Source: Candidatus Scybalocola faecavium
Lineage (GTDB): Bacteria > Bacillota > Clostridia > Lachnospirales > Lachnospiraceae
Length of the DNA stretch: 64,000 bases
Reading direction: 5' to 3'
Assembly (NCBI GenBank): GCA_018713145.1
Contig: DVFP01000029.1
Span: forward strand, 1-64,000
The notes under the pieces were generated by a model, which made no database searches, was not told the DNA's origin, and worked only from the letters and a program-made list of their open reading frames with translations. Shown here piece after piece: positions 63,138-64,000 of the stretch (position 1 is its first letter; the number at the start of each line of letters is the position of its first letter). Position numbers and translations under genes: made by a program.

Positions 63138-63212
63138 ATGGCCCGCCTGGTCAGGGATATGGCAGCTGAAAAAGGTTTACAGCCAGTCAGCTTTGGATTA
63201 GAAAGGTTTTGA
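63138..63212 (+). other. Possible short remnant peptide
   Basis: A 24-codon frame (ARLVRDMAAEKGLQPVSFG and four more residues) begins five bases after the permease stop. It has no good ribosome site. It reads like the end of an amphipathic protein helix, so it could be a gene fragment; it could also be chance. Confidence 0.25.
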
Positions 63213-63216
63213 TTCA

Positions 63217-63645
63217 ATGAAAATAAAAATAGTAAAAAAGAATGATGATTACACCTCCGAATATAGTATCGGGGATGTTTTTGAAACTACAGGCACATGG
63301 TACGGCGGTGTCCACATTACAGGAAAGTCCGGTGTCCCGGTATCCCTGGATAAGGATGAGTATGTGGAGTTGTCCGGCCGGACCGAGAGGGATATTCACG
63401 AAGGGGATATTGTCCGTCACTTTAAGCGGGAATGGGTTTCTCCTGAAACGTCAAAATATCTTTATAAGGTGCTTGCTTTTGCACAGCATACAGAAACCGG
63501 GGAATGGTTTGTTGTTTATCAGGCCTTATATGCTCCATTTAAAATATGCGCCCGGCCGTATGACATGTTTATGAGTGAAGTGGATCGGGAAAAATATCCA
63601 CAGATCCGGCAGAAATATCGTTTTGAGAAAGTTGAGCAAAAATAG
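63217..63645 (+). CDS. DUF1653-containing protein
   Basis: 142 residues. The C-terminal half is DUF1653: [34 protein letters not shown] and YDMFMSEVD. The N-terminal 60 residues ([17 protein letters not shown]) form a small beta-rich domain. DUF1653 is a small beta-barrel of unknown role. The ribosome site (AAAGG) is weak. The stop is 11 bases before the next start, so the two are co-transcribed. Confidence 0.8.
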   Translation: MKIKIVKKNDDYTSEYSIGDVFETTGTWYGGVHITGKSGVPVSLDKDEYVELSGRTERDIHEGDIVRHFKREWVSPETSKYLYKVLAFAQHTETGEWFVVYQALYAPFKICARPYDMFMSEVDREKYPQIRQKYRFEKVEQK

Positions 63646-63656
63646 CGAGGTTGATT

Positions 63657-63929
63657 ATGGCAGCATCAAGATCAGAAGAATTATACAAGGTTTTGGTCAG
63701 TAAAGGCTATGAGGAAGGGCTGTGCCGGGAAATCGCTTATAAATATATGAATACGGATTATACGGCCACACGGATGCTGGGCTATCTTTACCGGATGACC
63801 CAGCCAAGAGTGGAGGATTTGGTGGATGAAATGCTGGCCATTTTAAGCGACCGGGATCAGATCATCCAAAAAAAGGAAATGGAGCAGGCCCAGGCCGTGA
63901 TTAATGAGATTTACAGAAAAGGTCTGTAA
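63657..63929 (+). CDS. Small helical protein, unknown function
   Basis: 90 residues, helical and charged, without cysteine-based metal sites or membrane segments. YEEGLCREIAYKYMNTDYTA and MLGYLYRMTQPRVEDLVDEM suggest a compact helical bundle of the UBA-like kind. GCGAGG at 63645-63650 is six bases before the ATG at 63657. I recognise no named family. Confidence 0.7.
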   Translation: MAASRSEELYKVLVSKGYEEGLCREIAYKYMNTDYTATRMLGYLYRMTQPRVEDLVDEMLAILSDRDQIIQKKEMEQAQAVINEIYRKGL

Positions 63930-63941
63930 ACGGGAAGGTGC

Positions 63942-64000
63942 ATGTGGATCATTTTCCGGAACAGGTTTGTAAGTCTTTTACAGTCCATTTTGCGGCCTTT
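63942..64000 (+). CDS. Start of a further gene, cut by the window end
   Basis: ATG at 63942 with GGAAGGTG immediately upstream opens a frame of 19 complete codons to the window end (MWIIFRNRFVSLLQSILRP). It is too short to identify. Confidence 0.4.
   Translation, partial: MWIIFRNRFVSLLQSILRP

Overview
The window looks like a piece of a Lachnospiraceae-type (Clostridia, Firmicutes) chromosome, probably from a gut bacterium. The signs are purine-rich Shine-Dalgarno sites before almost every gene, TTGACA/TATAAT promoters, a T-box-controlled threonyl-tRNA synthetase, an infC-rpmI-rplT operon with a leader attenuator, and close relatedness by eye to Lachnospiraceae families. Nearly all genes run on the + strand.

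1-24.9 kb holds a type VII secretion (T7SSb-like) locus of clostridial type. A 2,490-residue Ig-repeat surface protein is followed by an FHA protein, a ParA/MinD-like ATPase, a YukD/EsaB ubiquitin-fold protein, an EssC-type FtsK/SpoIIIE ATPase, three WXG100-like small proteins, a coiled-coil protein, a 442-residue-frame candidate substrate, a YcxB-like membrane protein, a TPR protein, a Ser/Thr kinase with outside TPRs, a 35-codon single-helix membrane peptide with a TTG start, a TPR/LRR membrane protein, and a PARG-like/SGNH/membrane-anchor fusion. EssA, EssB and EsaA are not recognisable. The kinase plus FHA pair suggests control by phosphothreonine, and the PARG domain suggests ADP-ribose chemistry; both are inferences.

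24.9-31.4 kb is housekeeping: T-box and thrS (without the TGS domain), a cyclophilin-like lipoprotein, a membrane-anchored arylsulfate sulfotransferase, and infC (AUU start)-rpmI-rplT. 31.4-39.9 kb has a small membrane protein and a five-gene oligopeptide ABC transporter with a consensus promoter and a hairpin-rich leader. 39.9-40.8 kb contains tRNA-Asn and a dense set of non-coding repeats, plus a candidate small RNA or attenuator before corA.

41-64 kb is accessory and metabolic: a HelD-type helicase fused to a GH31 N-terminal-like domain, a 5'-truncated PD-(D/E)XK nuclease, yaaA coupled to a GmrSD-like DUF262/DUF1524 protein, an internally deleted alpha/beta-hydrolase remnant, an SGNH hydrolase, a NifX-like/His-Cys-rich/FKBP fusion, a YfcC transporter with isoaspartyl dipeptidase, a histidine phosphatase, a metallophosphoesterase, and a zinc-ribbon protein followed by an ABC-2 exporter.

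The strongest unexplained signal is in the intergenic DNA. Three separate families of dispersed repeats recur between 24.9 and 58.2 kb. One (five copies or part copies, both strands) keeps a fixed order of palindrome, hairpin, CCTGAATCA-like linker and second hairpin, while the stem sequences differ between copies and remain paired. That pattern is expected of an element selected for its folded form. A second family forms a degenerate 53-bp tandem array at 57.2-57.5 kb with stray copies elsewhere. The third is a set of inverted repeats that start with CCAGGGTCAAAT-like sequence.
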